A stretch of DNA of 64,000 bases from Mycolicibacterium komossense (GTDB taxonomy: Bacteria > Actinomycetota > Actinomycetes > Mycobacteriales > Mycobacteriaceae): NCBI RefSeq assembly GCF_025822605.1, contig NZ_JACKTY010000049.1, forward strand, positions 248,001 to 312,000, in the 5' to 3' direction. Position 1 is the first letter of the stretch. Every line of letters begins with the position of its first letter. Both the position numbers and the translations under genes were made by a program. The notes under the pieces are model-generated. The model did no database searches and was not told the DNA's origin. It saw nothing but the letters and a program-made list of their open reading frames with translations. Positions 1 through 7,982 of this stretch are shown here, piece after piece.

Positions 1-1
1 C

Positions 2-1483
2 AACCCCGCGACCGGTGACGTGGCTGGTCGGGTGCAGTGGACCGATCCTGCCGACATCCCTGCCATCGCCGCCGGCCTGCGGGCGGCGCAGCGCGGCTGG
101 GAGCAACGCGGACCGAAGGGGCGTGCCCGGGTCCTGGCCCGCTATGCGACCTGGCTCGGTGAGCATCGCGACGAGATCGAGCGGTTACTGATCGATGAGA
201 CCGGTAAATCGACTGTCGACGCGGCGCAGGAAGTGCCGCTGGCGATCATGATCCTGTCGTACTACATCAAGACGATGGAGAAGGCGCTCGCGCCGGAGAC
301 CAGGCCCGCGGCGCTGCCGTTTCTCGCGATCAAGAAGATCACCGTGCACTACCGGCCACGCGCTCTGGTCAGCATCATCGCGCCGTGGAACTACCCGGTG
401 GCCAACGCTCTGATGGACGCGATCGGTGCACTGGCAGCGGGGTGTGCCGTGCTGCTCAAGCCGTCCGAGCGCACACCGTTGACCGCGGAGGTGCTGCTGC
501 GCGGCTGGCAGGAGTCCGGCGGTTCCGACGTGCTCGCGCTGGCCCAGGGGGCCCGTGAGGTTTCCGAGGCCGTCATCGACGTCGCCGATTACATCCAGTT
601 CACCGGCTCCAGCGCCACCGGCACCAAGGTGATGGAGCGGGCCGCCCGTCGGCTCACACCGGTCAGTCTTGAGCTCGGCGGCAAGGATCCGTTGATCGTG
701 CTCGAGGACGCCGATATCGAACTCGCCGCGAACGCCGCTGTCTGGGGCGCCATGTTCAATGCCGGGCAGACCTGCGTCTCGACCGAGCGGGTCTACGTCC
801 TTGAACCGGTGTACGACGAGTTCGTCGCCGCGGTTGTGCGTGCGGTCAAGGCGCTCGATGTCGGTGCGGGTGACGGCAAGCACTTCGGTGCGCTGATCGA
901 CGAGGCGCAGGTCGCCGTCACTGAACGGCACGTCAACGACGCCGTCGCCGCCGGGGCCAGGGCGCTCACCGGTGGCAAACGGCCCTCCGGCCCCGGCAGT
1001 TTCTACCCGCCGACGGTGTTGGTGGATGTCGACCATTCGATGGCCGCGATGACCGAGGAGACGTTCGGTCCGACGCTGCCGATCATGAAGGTGGCGACCG
1101 TTGCCGAGGCGATTCGGCTGGCCAACGACAGCCCCTACGGGTTGAGTGCGGCGGTGTTTTCCAAGGATGTGAACCGCGCCAAAGATATTGCGGTGCAATT
1201 GGATTGCGGTGCCGTCAACATCAACGACGTGATCTCGAACCTGATGTGCACCACGGCGCCGATGGGTGGCTGGAAGACCTCGGGGATCGGCGCCCGGTTC
1301 GGCGGTGCCGACGGGATCCGCAAGTTCTGCCGGCAGGAGACGGTGGTGGTGCCTCGCACCAGTGCCGGTGCCGGCGGCAACTACTACAACAACTCGTTGA
1401 AGACGCTGACCCGGATGAACAGGCTGATGACCACGCTGGCGTTGGCGCGGCCCAAGCGCACTCTCAAGGGCACGGGCACCTAG
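2..1483 (+). CDS. Aldehyde dehydrogenase family protein (5' truncated by window edge)
   Basis: NAD(P)-dependent oxidation of an aldehyde to the acid; the substrate cannot be read from sequence. The frame is open from base 2 and begins NPATGD, a typical internal N-terminal motif of this superfamily, so the real start lies left of the window and the GTG at 20 is only the first in-frame candidate. Visible hallmarks are the cofactor region around PWNYPVANALMD, the FTGSSATGTKV turn, the general-base Glu in LELGGKDP and the nucleophilic Cys in FNAGQTCVS. It resembles the succinate-semialdehyde dehydrogenase GabD2 type more than the ExaC-like Rv0458 type. A hydrophobic, basic tail extends past the usual end. 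PPK2 follows about 70 nt downstream on the same strand. Confidence 0.9.
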   Translation, partial: NPATGDVAGRVQWTDPADIPAIAAGLRAAQRGWEQRGPKGRARVLARYATWLGEHRDEIERLLIDETGKSTVDAAQEVPLAIMILSYYIKTMEKALAPETRPAALPFLAIKKITVHYRPRALVSIIAPWNYPVANALMDAIGALAAGCAVLLKPSERTPLTAEVLLRGWQESGGSDVLALAQGAREVSEAVIDVADYIQFTGSSATGTKVMERAARRLTPVSLELGGKDPLIVLEDADIELAANAAVWGAMFNAGQTCVSTERVYVLEPVYDEFVAAVVRAVKALDVGAGDGKHFGALIDEAQVAVTERHVNDAVAAGARALTGGKRPSGPGSFYPPTVLVDVDHSMAAMTEETFGPTLPIMKVATVAEAIRLANDSPYGLSAAVFSKDVNRAKDIAVQLDCGAVNINDVISNLMCTTAPMGGWKTSGIGARFGGADGIRKFCRQETVVVPRTSAGAGGNYYNNSLKTLTRMNRLMTTLALARPKRTLKGTGT

Positions 1484-1543
1484 CGCGCGGGGAGCGGCAC
1501 CGTTCGTTCACTCGGAGGACACCCGCGTGTACCCGGCGCTCGA

Positions 1544-1549
1544 TACCTT
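1544..1549 (+). promoter_or_regulatory. Putative -10 box (TACCTT) for the PPK2 gene
   Basis: TACCTT fits the mycobacterial TANNNT -10 and ends 7 nt before the in-frame GTG at 1556. That is the spacing of a leaderless transcript and argues for GTG 1556 over TTG 1550. No Shine-Dalgarno is visible. Inference from spacing only. Confidence 0.4.
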
Positions 1550-1555
1550 TTGCCC

Positions 1556-2416
1556 GTGCTCCTCGAAGATGGCAGTCAGTACACCGTTCGCGACGATGAC
1601 GATGACGATCCAGAGTTGATCCTCCTGCCCAGCGGTGAGGTCGTCGACACCTGGCGCGAGAACTACCCGTACGACGAGCGCATGAAGCGCGACGAGTACG
1701 AGGAGCAGAAGCGACTTCTGCAGATCGAACTGCTCAAGCTGCAGAAGTGGAGCCAAAACAACGGGCTGCGGCACGTCATCGTGTTCGAGGGCCGCGACGC
1801 TGCCGGCAAGGGCGGCACCATCAAGCGCTTCATGGAACACCTCAACCCGCGCGGGGCTCGCGTCGTGGCGCTGGAGAAGCCCACGGAGCGCGAACGCACT
1901 CAGTGGTATTTCCAGCGGTACGTCAAGCACATGCCGGCGGCCGGCGAGATCGTGATGTTCGATCGGTCCTGGTACAACCGCGCCGGGGTGGAGCGGGTCA
2001 TGGATTTCTGTAGCCACAAGCAACACGCCGAGTTCATCCGTCAGGTCCCGTTGTTCGAGCAGATGCTGGTCAATGACGGCATCAGCCTGACCAAGTTGTG
2101 GTTCTCGGTGACGCAGAACGAGCAGCGCACGCGGTTCACCATTCGCCAGGTGGACCCGGTGCGGCAGTGGAAACTGTCGCCGACGGACCTCGCGTCGCTG
2201 GATAAGTGGGACGACTACACAGCGGCCAAGGAAGACATGTTCGCCTGGACGGACACCGAGATCGCGCCGTGGACCGTGGTCAAGAGCAACGACAAGAAGC
2301 GCGCCCGGATCAACGCCATGCGCCACGTGCTCGGTAAGTTTGACTACGACAACAAAGACCATGGGGTGGTCGGCCGGGCCGATCCGCTTATCGTGGGACG
2401 CGCTCTGGCTGACTGA
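1556..2416 (+). CDS. ppk2: Polyphosphate kinase 2 (PPK2 class I type)
   Basis: Transfers phosphate between inorganic polyphosphate and nucleoside diphosphates, making NTP from polyP. The P-loop kinase core shows Walker A FEGRDAAGKGG, the lid-region stretch ALEKPTERERTQWYFQRY, and Walker B FDRSWYNRAGVERVM; DPVRQWKLSP is the usual family signature. The N-terminus is acidic (a run of Asp) before the conserved core. At about 286 residues it matches single-domain PPK2. The start could be TTG 1550 or GTG 1556; I prefer 1556 because of the -10-like box just upstream. A second, more distant PPK2 paralogue lies at 24757-25614 and an exopolyphosphatase at 52577, so three polyP enzymes occur in this window. 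Confidence 0.93.
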   Translation: MLLEDGSQYTVRDDDDDDPELILLPSGEVVDTWRENYPYDERMKRDEYEEQKRLLQIELLKLQKWSQNNGLRHVIVFEGRDAAGKGGTIKRFMEHLNPRGARVVALEKPTERERTQWYFQRYVKHMPAAGEIVMFDRSWYNRAGVERVMDFCSHKQHAEFIRQVPLFEQMLVNDGISLTKLWFSVTQNEQRTRFTIRQVDPVRQWKLSPTDLASLDKWDDYTAAKEDMFAWTDTEIAPWTVVKSNDKKRARINAMRHVLGKFDYDNKDHGVVGRADPLIVGRALAD

Positions 2417-2476
2417 TTTGGCTGATCCGTCTGGCGCGCCACAGCCGATGGATCAGATCCAGACGAGGAGCCAGGT

Positions 2477-3328
2477 GTGCGTTTCGTGCTGACTGCGCTG
2501 CTGTGGATCGTCACGACGGTCTTGTTGGCGGTCGCGGTTCCTGCGGCGTGGGCGCAGCAGAATGTCGTCGACGTCGACGGATACGCGCGGCTGGCGCAGA
2601 ATGCCGCGGCGGATCCGGCGGTGCAGGATGCGATGGCCGCCGAACTGACCTCTCAGCTGGTCAACCTGGCCAGCAACAGCGGCTACGACACGCGCACCGA
2701 ACTGCTCAGTGCGGCCGCCACCGGCTACACCCGAAGCGCCGCATTTCCGGGCCAGTTCGCGACGGTGAACCGGATCGCGCACCGGTGGATGTTCACCGAC
2801 GTTGTTCAGCAGTCCGATTCCTCGGGGCGCTGGGTGGTCGACCTCTCGCCGATGTTGGCGGACAGTTCGTTCCAGCAGACTCTGCAGGACTACGGCATCA
2901 CGGCGCCCTCGTCACTCGAAGTTCCGTTGACCGACCGCGCGTCGGAGTCGCTGCGGCCCGGACAGTTGCGGCAGGTCGGGCGCTGGGGTCCATGGGTCAG
3001 CGTTGCGGCGACCATCCTGACCGGGGTGTTCGCCCTGTTGACGCTGGCCGCCGCACGCAGCCGAGGCAAGGCCCTGGCGGCACTCGGGGTGTCGGCGTTG
3101 ATGGTCGGTGCCGCGGGCTGGGCCGGGCTGGAGATCGGCCGGCGTTACGTCAGCAACGCGTTGAACAACACCAGCGGCGACGTCCGTCGGCTCGCCGATG
3201 CGCTGGTCGGTCATGCCATCGGCAGCCTGCACCAGTACCTGAACCTGACGCTGGCCGCGGGCGGTGGGCTGGTGGCGTTGGGCGTATTGGCGGCGGTGTT
3301 GGGTTCGCTGCGGAGGAAGTCGGTCTAG
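2477..3328 (+). CDS. Exported membrane protein of unknown function
   Basis: I do not recognise a named family. A cleavable-looking signal (residues about 1-27, ending AWAQ) is followed by a roughly 140-residue polar domain rich in Ala, Gln, Ser and Thr. Three hydrophobic helices follow at about 175-197, 200-222 and 254-277, then a short basic tail LRRKSV. Topology suggests an extracytoplasmic domain anchored by a C-terminal helical bundle. The GTG start at 2477 follows the purine-rich stretch GACGAGGAGC. The last 36 nt of the gene plus 8 nt after it recur, imperfectly, at 9268-9311, so this 3' end marks one edge of the accessory region. Confidence 0.7.
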   Translation: MRFVLTALLWIVTTVLLAVAVPAAWAQQNVVDVDGYARLAQNAAADPAVQDAMAAELTSQLVNLASNSGYDTRTELLSAAATGYTRSAAFPGQFATVNRIAHRWMFTDVVQQSDSSGRWVVDLSPMLADSSFQQTLQDYGITAPSSLEVPLTDRASESLRPGQLRQVGRWGPWVSVAATILTGVFALLTLAAARSRGKALAALGVSALMVGAAGWAGLEIGRRYVSNALNNTSGDVRRLADALVGHAIGSLHQYLNLTLAAGGGLVALGVLAAVLGSLRRKSV

Positions 3329-3336
3329 TCGGTTGC
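3293..3336 (+). repeat. 44-bp direct repeat, left copy (3' end of the membrane-protein gene)
   Basis: Covers the last codons and stop of the 2477-3328 gene. It matches 9268-9311 in the same orientation with three mismatches out of 44; similarity stops sharply on both sides. The two copies bracket about 5.9 kb holding the first toxin-like module and its immunity-like gene array. This is what a cassette inserted at, or recombined through, a gene 3' end would leave, but no integrase is present. Confidence 0.75.
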
Positions 3337-3432
3337 TCGGCCCGATCTTGGGCATCTCCAATGTGTTGGAGGAGTGCTCACCGAAGTCACTCGGCTCGTA
3401 TCGAGTAGCTCAAGCATGACTGCGCCGCGCGG

Positions 3433-3885
3433 ATGACGCGGCGCGCCTGGTGGATAACCGGTGCGACAGTTGTCGTTCTCGCGTGCGTGATCGTCGCGGT
3501 GGGAGTGATTTTGTGGCCCAAGCAATCTCGCACGGACTGTGACACTGTCAGGGAGCTTTTCGCGTATACGAAACAACACAACGAATTGCTCATAGCCAAG
3601 GCCAACGTCGACGAGGGCCAGCCGAGTATCTCTGACGATCAGGAATGGGCGACTCGGCTGCACGGCTTCGCCGACCAGATCCGCGACCAGAAACTTGCTG
3701 CGCAGACCAGTCATTTAGCCGACTTGGCCGACCAACAAATCGACGCGCTAAAGCGAGAGCAGGCCGGCGCCTCCGGTTCACCGGATCCGAATCGGCCGGC
3801 GGGGCAGTGGGACAGTGATTACTTTGAAGTAGGTCAACAGTTCGCCGCGCAGGCCAATGACCTACACGCGGCCTGCCCCGGGTAG
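3433..3885 (+). CDS. Small N-terminally anchored exported protein, unknown function
   Basis: 150 residues: a short basic N-terminus, one long hydrophobic helix at about 7-28 that would act as an uncleaved signal anchor, then a polar, mostly helical extracytoplasmic domain with two Cys (residues about 36 and 148) that could pair. I recognise no domain. ATG 3433 has no convincing Shine-Dalgarno. It sits between the 3' end of the membrane-protein gene and the accessory toxin-like module, with about 100 nt upstream that could hold a promoter. It may be part of the accessory region, because it lies inside the 44-bp repeats. Confidence 0.55.
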   Translation: MTRRAWWITGATVVVLACVIVAVGVILWPKQSRTDCDTVRELFAYTKQHNELLIAKANVDEGQPSISDDQEWATRLHGFADQIRDQKLAAQTSHLADLADQQIDALKREQAGASGSPDPNRPAGQWDSDYFEVGQQFAAQANDLHAACPG

Positions 3886-4222
3886 CGACGTCGTCGCCAC
3901 CCTGGACCGATTGACCCAAACTGGCGGTTGGAGTCGCCCAAGCAATCGGTCAGGCTCACATGTCGCGTCCCTCGGCGATGGGCTCGATGATGACGGCTCA
4001 ACGTCCACTTACGACCCGCAAGTGGTAAGAACGCGCGCATCAACTGGACTCTGAATGTGGAGTTGAGTCGCGCCTGACGCGAGGAAACAGTTCTCAAGTT
4101 CGCGCTCGGTAGGCAGACGAACTGCAGCGCGAGCAGCTTTGAGGCTGAGAGTTGCTCCTGGAGCATCAACCATAATGACGGCTGAGAGACGATATGCAGC
4201 TCTTCTGACTGGGGCGGCCGTC
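3886..4222. other. 337-bp gene-poor stretch with a gene relic
   Basis: No convincing intact gene. On the minus strand, bases 3923-3943 are identical to 8772-8792, which encode part of the C-terminus of the small protein at 8717-8929; the matching frame here reads DRLLGRLQPPVWVN and is not preceded by the rest of that protein. I read it as a degenerate fragment of a second copy. The motif TGACGGCT occurs at 3991 and again near 4176. Confidence 0.5.
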
Positions 4223-4522
4223 TTAGTAGACGTCTTTCAGCTTCTCTGCGTTGTCTTGATCCATTTCCGCGAAAGCCGCGGCGGCTTTGTGGGCTTTGTC
4301 GCCGATGGTGCCCAGGTTCGCGGTGTGTTTTTTGATCAGCTCGACGTGGCGGGTGTGGGCGGCTTCCAGCGACTGATGAAACGAGTGGGCTGCAGCGAAG
4401 TCGCCGAACATCCCCGAATCGGGCGTTGTTCTGGAGAGGGTGGCCGCGGCTCCATCGGCGTGGTCGGCGGCGTCGTACGAAGTGTTCGCCCCGGAGTGTA
4501 GGCCTGCCACGTGGACCTCCAT
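4223..4522 (-). CDS. EspC-family (DUF2580-like) small ESX secretion-associated protein
   Basis: 99 residues with no signal peptide. Shares with EspC-type proteins the N-terminal (S/T)GAN(T) segment, the GMFGDF central motif, a helical His-rich middle (HTRHVELIKKH) and a C-terminal FAEMD..N that resembles the type VII YxxxD/E export signal with Phe in place of Tyr. A close homologue lies at 11897-12205 beside a second copy of the large partner gene. ATG 4522 has a strong AGGAGG box 5-6 nt upstream. It is divergent from the large gene at 4739 with a 216-bp AT-richer intergenic region. Family membership is from recall; export by an ESX system encoded elsewhere is inferred. Confidence 0.78.
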   Translation of the reverse strand: MEVHVAGLHSGANTSYDAADHADGAAATLSRTTPDSGMFGDFAAAHSFHQSLEAAHTRHVELIKKHTANLGTIGDKAHKAAAAFAEMDQDNAEKLKDVY

Positions 4523-4655
4523 GACTCCTCCTATCTAGCTGGCTGTCAGGTCCATCCTCGTCGCGTGTCGACGCGTTGCCAAGTCACCGCGCAATCGTTC
4601 ACAGTCAACTTACAGCAATTTTATAGATGGCATAAAAGTCGATGCCAGCGGTGAC

Positions 4656-4683
4656 TTGCACCTAAATGAGCAAACAGTAAAGT
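4656..4683 (+). promoter_or_regulatory. Putative promoter of the first toxin-like operon
   Basis: TTGCAC (4656-4661) and TAAAGT (4678-4683) are separated by 16 bp, a plausible -35/-10 pair about 55 nt before the TTG start at 4739. A strong ribosome binding site (AGGGGAGGTGG) follows just before the start. Predicted by eye only. Confidence 0.4.
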
Positions 4684-4738
4684 ACGGGCAGGGGAGTGCG
4701 CAGCGTCGTCGCGGCCGTACTGGAAGGGGAGGTGGAGA

Positions 4739-6304
4739 TTGCTGACCTATCCGCAGTTCGAGCACTTCACGGCCCAAGAGCTGGCCGGTCAGGCCGGCGG
4801 CGATCCGTGGCAGATGAACGCTGAACTGCAGACCGGAGACCCCGCCTCGATAAACAGCCTGGCTGACGCCTTCCACCAAGCCGGTGCCCGGGTCAAGGAT
4901 GCCGATGACCAGTTCACCGCGGCGAAGAAGCAATTCGAGGACTCCTACAGCCGCAACAACGGCACGCAGCACCCCATCAACGATGGGGCTGAAGTCCAGA
5001 AGGTCAGCGCAGCGCTCGCGAAGCATCCCGAAGAGCTCACCAAGATCGCCGTTGATCTGGAGCAGACTGCGGCCGCGCTGGCGATGGCCCAACGCGAGAG
5101 CGCCGAAATGATCGACGCACTCGATGAGCACCTGCACGCGGTCGACGAAGAGATATCGACCGAATGCTCGGACGCTCCCTGGTTGATGGTCGGATTCCAC
5201 AACGAAGCCGTCGAAGTCACCAAGACTGCGCTGGACCATATCGAAAACATCCAGGGCGCCTATGCCGACCAGCTCCGAGGTGCCGAGACGGCCATGATCG
5301 CCTCGGGCTATGTGCCGGACGGATTGGACGCCGGCGACGGGATCCCTGGTGATTCTCCCCAGGATTCGGCGAGTAAGTACGACACCTCTGGTCAGCGCGC
5401 GAAAGATCAAGCGCTCGTTGACAAAGCTAAACGGGAGCATGCCAATGGGCTGGGTTGGGACCTCGACGAGACGGAGGCCCAACGTCGGTTAGCCGACTAC
5501 GCGAGCGTCACCGACCCCTCGAACGGGGCGGCCAAATGGGGTGATGCCCACGCAAAGGACGAGGCGGCCCGCCTCGCCGGCGAGCGCCTCGCAGACTTCA
5601 ACATGGCGAATTCTGTTGGCCCGGTGGGCAAGGACCCGGTGCTCGGCGGGGACATGCGTGATCGGGCGAATCGGCGGCTTCTGTTGCAGAGACAACTGGA
5701 GGATGCGCAGCTCGACTGGAGCCAGATACCGATGCATGCCGACGACGCCACCAGAAGGATGGACCAGCTGGAGGTGCAGGATCGAGCTGCTGCGCTCACG
5801 AGGCTGCAAGAACAGCTCCAGGCCAACGGCGTGAGCCCGGAAGGGGCGGCGAAGGTCGCGGACGGTATCGCGCATGGGGTGATTCCGCAGGAGTTTTTGG
5901 ATGAGACAAAGCGCACCGGGAAAAATATGGAGGGGATGGGAGAGATCCTCAAACGTTTCAGTGAAGAGGCGCCTCCGGGTAATGCACTAGGAATTACGTT
6001 GTCCGATGGTGATATTGAGTCGCTGGGGAAGGTGGGCAAGACGTTGGGGCGTGCCAGCAGCGCACTCGAGATCGGCATGACGCTGTATGAGGTAGCTAAT
6101 GGAGATAAGACGCTTGTGCAGGGGACAATGGATGTCGGGGCGAGTATGGGAGGCGCCTGGGCCTTGGGACAAGCAGGGGTATTCCTAGGGGCGCCGGCCG
6201 GACCCGTAGGGTCGTTTGTCCTGGGTTCGGTTGGGGCGATCGCAGGCGGTGTTGCCGGGGAGAAGGGCGCCGACGCGCTCTACAAATATTTGGCGGGTGA
6301 GTAA
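4739..6304 (+). CDS. Large ESX-associated, polymorphic-toxin-like protein (first module)
   Basis: 521 residues without signal peptide. The N-terminal ~130 residues carry AGGDPW, GDPASINSLADAF and HPINDGAEVQ, nearly all shared with the paralogue at 10376-11887; a long helical, coiled-coil-prone middle follows. The last ~70 residues are two glycine/alanine-rich hydrophobic stretches (about 455-515) with no nuclease-like catalytic residues, the look of a membrane-inserting hairpin. The TTG start follows GGGGAGGTGGA. The stop TAA overlaps the ATG of the six-TM gene by one base (TAATG), so the two are translationally coupled. Such coupling, plus the divergent EspC-like gene, suggests an ESX-exported pore-forming effector and its immunity protein; this is inference, and a purely structural role is possible. 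Confidence 0.68.
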   Translation: MLTYPQFEHFTAQELAGQAGGDPWQMNAELQTGDPASINSLADAFHQAGARVKDADDQFTAAKKQFEDSYSRNNGTQHPINDGAEVQKVSAALAKHPEELTKIAVDLEQTAAALAMAQRESAEMIDALDEHLHAVDEEISTECSDAPWLMVGFHNEAVEVTKTALDHIENIQGAYADQLRGAETAMIASGYVPDGLDAGDGIPGDSPQDSASKYDTSGQRAKDQALVDKAKREHANGLGWDLDETEAQRRLADYASVTDPSNGAAKWGDAHAKDEAARLAGERLADFNMANSVGPVGKDPVLGGDMRDRANRRLLLQRQLEDAQLDWSQIPMHADDATRRMDQLEVQDRAAALTRLQEQLQANGVSPEGAAKVADGIAHGVIPQEFLDETKRTGKNMEGMGEILKRFSEEAPPGNALGITLSDGDIESLGKVGKTLGRASSALEIGMTLYEVANGDKTLVQGTMDVGASMGGAWALGQAGVFLGAPAGPVGSFVLGSVGAIAGGVAGEKGADALYKYLAGE

Positions 6305-7065
6305 TGGTGTTGCCATCTCAGGTTTTATCGGCCGGACTCATTACCGAACGGGTGCATCCGTCGGTGCAGATGAAGTTGTTCTTCGCTTTGGCGGGCGTCT
6401 GTCTCGTGATCGCCGTGCTGTCGCCGTTCATCACAAAGGGTCACGGTTGGGAGCGCCGCACCTTTTGGATCGGCACTTTCGGGGCGGCACTCTTCATTTT
6501 CCTCGGTGGCCTACCGGACTGGATTGGGGGTTTGGCGCTGGCTGGCGCCGGTGTCTTTGCCATGGCGCTCTCGGCGTATTTCACGAGCTCCTATATAAAG
6601 ATTGCAGGCAAGATCTACGCATTCCACACCCGCGACGGCCAGCCTGATCGTTCGTCCGGTTCGCCACGTCAACCTATCGTTTACGACCCCGCGGAAGAGC
6701 ATTACGGGACTGACGTCACCGCGAAAAAGGCCTGGTGGCTAATGATCCCGGCGATGGGTTTGTGTTCGGGCACCGTCGTGACCAATGTTGGTACCGGTGG
6801 CAGCCTGGGACTGTTGATTGCTATGGCAGGTTTTTTGGTCATTGGCGCCGTGGGATTGGGTTACGCCAGTGATGCCAGTTGGGGTTATCGAGTCGCTCGC
6901 GGCCAGTACGTGCAATTCGTTCTAGTCGGCATTGTCACCGCAGGTGTCTTCACAGTGCTCTATCTGCTCGCATACATCATCGGTAGGCGCTGGCCATATC
7001 GGTTCAAGAAATCGCTCGAGCGCCCCGCCCCGCCGCGCCCGACGCGCGATAAAAAGCCGCGTTAG
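6304..7065 (+). CDS. Six-TM membrane protein, candidate immunity protein, copy 1
   Basis: 253 residues with about six hydrophobic helices (roughly 22-42, 53-70, 72-93, 150-166, 172-192, 210-233) and a basic C-terminal tail ending in RPAPPRPTRDKKPR. The central motif YFTSSYIKIAGKIYAFHTRD is conserved in all complete copies. The ATG overlaps the stop of the large gene (TAATG), implying fixed stoichiometry with it. Multi-TM partners translated with a hydrophobic-tailed protein are typical of immunity to pore-forming bacteriocins; the assignment here rests on that analogy and on gene amplification, not on homology to a characterised family. Confidence 0.65.
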   Translation: MVLPSQVLSAGLITERVHPSVQMKLFFALAGVCLVIAVLSPFITKGHGWERRTFWIGTFGAALFIFLGGLPDWIGGLALAGAGVFAMALSAYFTSSYIKIAGKIYAFHTRDGQPDRSSGSPRQPIVYDPAEEHYGTDVTAKKAWWLMIPAMGLCSGTVVTNVGTGGSLGLLIAMAGFLVIGAVGLGYASDASWGYRVARGQYVQFVLVGIVTAGVFTVLYLLAYIIGRRWPYRFKKSLERPAPPRPTRDKKPR

Positions 7066-7203
7066 AGGCGAGCATTTCTGTGCTAGGCCGTTCCCTCGTA
7101 TCGCTTTACGGCGCTTCTCTTTGTCGCGTGCGAAGAGGCCGCCATAGGTCGAAGGGGTATCGGCGGAGTGAGCATATCCATTTGATAAATGGAGGTGAGC
7201 TTC

Positions 7204-7953
7204 GTGACTCTGATAGCTGCTGGGATCATTACTGAACGGGTGGTGCACGCATCTGTGCACATGAAGGTGTTTTTCGCCTTGGCAGGCGTGTGTCTGGCCG
7301 TCACTGTGCTGTCGTCGCTTGCCAAAAGTATTGAGGCTCAGCGGCGCATTTACTGGGGTGGCACCGCGGGAGCGGCCCTGTTCACCTTTATCGGATTGCT
7401 TCCTGACTGGACTGGAGGTTTGGGACTTGCGGCTGCTGGGGTCTTCGCTATGGCGCTCGCAGCATATTTCACGAGCTCCTATATCAAGATTGCCGGCAAG
7501 ATCTACGCATTCCACACCCGCGACGGCCAGCCTGACCGTTCCCCCGGCTCTCCACCTCGGCCTGTTGTTTACGATCCGGCTGAACAGACGTACGGAGCGG
7601 ATGTATCAGCGAAAAAATTGTGGTGGCTACTGGTCCCAGCTGTCGGACTGTGCTCTTTTTCGGTCGCGACCAACATGACCGGCGGCAGTAGTCGCGGCCT
7701 GTTGATCGGTGCGGCAGGTTTTTTGTTTCTTTTCCCAGTCGGATTCGGGTATGCCGCTGACGCCAGTTGGGGCTACCGGGTCGCTCGCGGCCAGTATGTG
7801 CAACTAGTCCTCCTCGGGATCATTACCGCGGGCCTCTTCACGCTGCTCTACTTGCTGGCATATGTCGCCGGTAAGCGCTGGCCGCATCGGTTCAAACGCT
7901 CACTCGAAAGGCCGGCCCCGCCGCGTCCGGTGCGGAATAAAAAGTCCCGCTAG
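7204..7953 (+). CDS. Six-TM membrane protein, candidate immunity protein, copy 2
   Basis: Paralogue of the 6304-7065 protein with the same helix pattern, the central YFTSSYIKIAGKIYAFHTRD motif and a basic Pro-rich tail. An upstream in-frame ATG at 7189 exists, but GTG 7204 is preceded at ideal distance by GGAGGTGAG (7191-7199), so I choose 7204 (249 residues). It is separated from copy 1 by 138 bp that could carry its own promoter. The first half (7219-7539) is almost identical to the frameshifted copy 3, indicating very recent duplication or gene conversion. Function inferred as immunity or resistance to a related effector. Confidence 0.62.
   Translation: MTLIAAGIITERVVHASVHMKVFFALAGVCLAVTVLSSLAKSIEAQRRIYWGGTAGAALFTFIGLLPDWTGGLGLAAAGVFAMALAAYFTSSYIKIAGKIYAFHTRDGQPDRSPGSPPRPVVYDPAEQTYGADVSAKKLWWLLVPAVGLCSFSVATNMTGGSSRGLLIGAAGFLFLFPVGFGYAADASWGYRVARGQYVQLVLLGIITAGLFTLLYLLAYVAGKRWPHRFKRSLERPAPPRPVRNKKSR
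7219..7539 (+). repeat. 321-bp near-identical direct repeat, left copy
   Basis: Matches 7998-8318 with five mismatches in 321 bp (offset 779). It covers the first half of candidate immunity copy 2 up to the codons after GQPDR. Identity ends abruptly at 7539/8318, where copy 3 switches to copy-1-like sequence after an 11-nt deletion. Confidence 0.9.
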
Positions 7954-7982
7954 CAACGCGCTGGACGTTGAAGGGGAACAGC